From the NCBI GenBank assembly GCA_023399465.1, contig JAEWPB010000189.1:1-25682 (forward strand): a stretch of DNA of 25,682 nucleotides. Direction: 5' to 3'. The notes under the pieces are model-generated. The model had not been told where the DNA came from. It did no database searches and saw only the letters and a list, made by a program, of their open reading frames with translations. This document shows, piece after piece, positions 24,883 through 25,682 of this stretch (positions within the stretch are counted from its first letter, which is position 1; each line of letters opens with the position of its first letter). The translations under genes were made by a program, and so were the position numbers. This DNA comes from Pseudomonadota bacterium (GTDB lineage Bacteria > Pseudomonadota > Alphaproteobacteria > Rhizobiales > Rhizobiaceae).

Positions 24883-25044
24883 TCAGTCCGGCCGGTGCTG
24901 GCCGCACCACCATTCCGTCTGGCCGCGGCCGCGCTCGTGGCCGAACGAGCCCCAGCGCTTGCAGCCTGGGTGTTGGCAATAGTGCTCGGTGTGGACGGGT
25001 TCCTCCGGTTTCGAGCCGGCCCTGGTGGCGCGTTCGTCGCTCAT
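24883..25044 (-). CDS. 53-residue putative zinc-binding protein
   Basis: The product carries CQHPGCKRW at residues 23-31 and WWCGQHRPD at 45-53, giving a Cys-x4-Cys...Cys-x2-His arrangement able to hold one zinc ion, as in minimal zinc ribbons. The residues between are glycine- and arginine-rich (GSFGHERGRGQTEW). Its ATG overlaps the TGA of the upstream gene (ATGA), and GAAAGGA lies about eight bases before the start, so both are one minus-strand operon beside the right attachment site. A DNA- or RNA-binding or protein-adaptor role is plausible. No named family is claimed. Confidence 0.68.
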   Translation of the reverse strand: MSDERATRAGSKPEEPVHTEHYCQHPGCKRWGSFGHERGRGQTEWWCGQHRPD

Positions 25045-25412
25045 GTCGACATCCTTTCAAGCATTAAGCGCTCGTCCTCGAGCATGCGCTCGATCATCGA
25101 AGCCGTGATCCCCGGCCATTTGCCGGCCATCACGGCGTCGTAGCAATCCTCGCAGGCCCTTGCGGCGTTGCGGGGGCTGTCAGCGGTTCCGCGCACGGCG
25201 GTTGCCTGGAGGCCGAGGGCGTGGTTGAAGGTCATGAACCAGAACCAGTATCCGAGATGGTGCCGTTCGATCCGGCCCATCTGGCGCCGGCCGTCATAGC
25301 CGGCGAAGACCGTTTCGCTGTAGCGGTCCTTCTGCCAGTGGTAGCGCGGGCGCGGTCCCGGTGCTGCATCCGGTCCGGCTCCCGCTCCGGCCATCTGATC
25401 ATTGTCTTCCAT
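25041..25412 (-). CDS. Hypothetical prophage-edge protein (123 aa)
   Basis: It is the first gene of the leftward cassette next to the right attachment site. The start at ATG 25412 (MEDNDQM) has AGAGG about 11 bases upstream; a longer in-frame ATG at 25448 is possible (135 residues). The N-terminal 25 residues are proline/alanine-rich. The body contains an aromatic stretch RIERHHLGYWFWFMTFNHAL that could be membrane-interacting, then CEDCYDAVMAGKWPGITASM with a CxxC pair, and a helical end MIERMLEDERLMLERMST. I do not recognise the family. Translational coupling to the zinc-binding gene suggests they work together. Confidence 0.68.
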   Translation of the reverse strand: MEDNDQMAGAGAGPDAAPGPRPRYHWQKDRYSETVFAGYDGRRQMGRIERHHLGYWFWFMTFNHALGLQATAVRGTADSPRNAARACEDCYDAVMAGKWPGITASMIERMLEDERLMLERMST

Positions 25413-25569
25413 CGCTGATGCCTCTGCCTCATGCGCGCGTGATCGCATGCCGCTTTCATTAGAGAAAGTGCGGGCGCAAGGGAAGCGGGGAAGGCGGGAT
25501 ATACCCTCGGATCATGCAGCGGAAGGTGGCTGTCTCTCTCACGATGGTGAGCGTCCCCGCGGCTTCGGA

Positions 25570-25624
25570 GTGAGACAATCGAAACTAAAAACATATTGAA
25601 ATCAATGCGGGACATTTGTCCCAC
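25570..25624. repeat. Candidate integrase arm-type repeats at the right end
   Basis: GTGAGACAA at 25570-25578 and ATTTGTCCCAC at 25614-25624 (one mismatch to the left-end ATTTGTCTCAC) form an inverted pair 33-80 bases from the right attachment site. The second copy is also half of a hairpin GGGAC-ATTT-GTCCC at 25609-25622. The surrounding 25580-25660 stretch is strongly AT-rich, as expected for an attachment-site arm with integration-host-factor bends. Binding by Int is inferred from symmetry with the left end. Confidence 0.5.
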
Positions 25625-25656
25625 TTTATTTCTAAGCTATTGATTTTGCGATATTT

Positions 25657-25682
25657 TGGCACGCCCTAGGGGAGTCGAACCC
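25657..25682 (-). tRNA. 3' end of a tRNA gene and right attachment site (attR), cut by the window edge
   Basis: This is an exact copy of 8627-8652. On the minus strand it reads as the T-loop TTCGACT, stem, acceptor strand AGGGCGT, discriminator G and encoded CCA. The remainder of the tRNA (D-arm and anticodon) should continue to the right beyond 25682. The acceptor end with G discriminator resembles some tRNA-Arg genes, but the anticodon is not visible, so the identity is open. Integration at a tRNA 3' end keeps this copy functional. Confidence 0.7.

Larger units (their letters stand above)
8627..25682. mobile_element. Integrated, deletion-scarred siphovirus-type prophage (about 17 kb)
   Basis: The element is delimited by a perfect direct repeat (8627-8652 and 25657-25682, the latter meeting the window edge) matching a tRNA 3' end. 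A tyrosine integrase lies directly inside the left copy. Contents are integration genes, gene fragments with a relict replication origin, a tape measure and tail-tip module, a lysis cassette and small accessory genes. No terminase, capsid, protease, tail tube or repressor gene is present. The normal size for such phages is well over 35 kb, so more than half appears lost. The late genes show no frameshifts, which suggests the deletions are recent or that the remainder is retained for a reason. Confidence 0.93.

Noticed and set aside
23588..25060. 490-codon minus-strand frame across the lysis cassette and accessory genes
   Set aside because: It runs through several real genes on both strands and shows no domain; the short coupled minus-strand genes in another frame are better supported.
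8627..25682. Idea that the element is a gene transfer agent cluster
   Set aside because: Gene transfer agents keep terminase and capsid genes and lack integrases and tRNA attachment sites; here the reverse is seen.
8627..25682. Idea of tmRNA (ssrA) as the integration target
   Set aside because: The repeat has a T-arm and CCA that both gene types share, but the acceptor sequence does not resemble the tmRNA ends I know; tRNA is the simpler reading. The full gene is outside the window.

Overview
The window is GC-rich alphaproteobacterial DNA, most probably from the order Rhizobiales. The evidence is the set of core proteins (class I PHA synthase, AlaC-type aminotransferase, homoserine dehydrogenase, RecJ, a GreA-family factor) and a phage gene set whose small proteins (DUF1515-type, HTH initiator, tail proteins) resemble those of Rhizobiales phages. 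The genus cannot be fixed from the sequence alone.

Positions 1-8626 are ordinary chromosome. From left to right they hold the N-terminal part of sfsA (minus, running off the left edge), phaC (minus), a small SHOCT-like lipoprotein (plus), alaC with a clear intrinsic terminator, hom, recJ, and a GreA/GreB-family gene on the minus strand with a TTG start. No pathway joins them all. alaC and hom both touch amino-acid metabolism, phaC makes storage polymer, and recJ is a repair exonuclease.

Positions 8627-25682 are a prophage of about 17 kb. It is bounded by a perfect direct repeat of at least 26 bp that has the form of a tRNA T-arm plus acceptor stem with CCA (minus strand). The right copy runs into the window edge, so the intact tRNA should lie just outside. 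Next to the left copy is a leftward operon: tyrosine integrase, an Xis/AlpA-like protein and two small conserved unknowns. Repeats with the core GTGAGACAA or its complement lie near both ends and look like integrase arm sites.

The middle, about 10.85-13.0 kb, is a chain of broken genes. It holds the tail of a minus-strand gene, the last 50 codons of a cytosine-5 DNA methyltransferase, a winged-helix replication initiator cut off at its C-terminal part, the middle of a lambda-type portal protein, a fragment with an LIGGGPSL motif, and the C-terminal part of a DUF6441-like protein. Large deletions must have removed the repressor region, terminase, capsid, head-tail joining and tail-tube genes. 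The initiator fragment still contains a lambda-style origin: repeated GTGACA iterons followed by an AT-rich stretch.

From 13.5 to 24.6 kb the late genes are intact and tightly packed: tape measure, a run of tail-tip and fibre-like genes, then holin, SAR-type endolysin, i-spanin with an o-spanin partly nested in it, and a DUF1515-type protein. Two accessory spots sit on the minus strand: a secreted 113-residue protein wedged before the tape measure, and a small cassette beside the right attachment site (a 123-residue protein, a 53-residue putative zinc-binding protein and a 36-residue membrane peptide). The element cannot make virions by itself, since head and packaging genes are gone. What remains is an integration module, a relict origin, a partial tail, a complete-looking lysis cassette and a few possible lysogenic-conversion genes.
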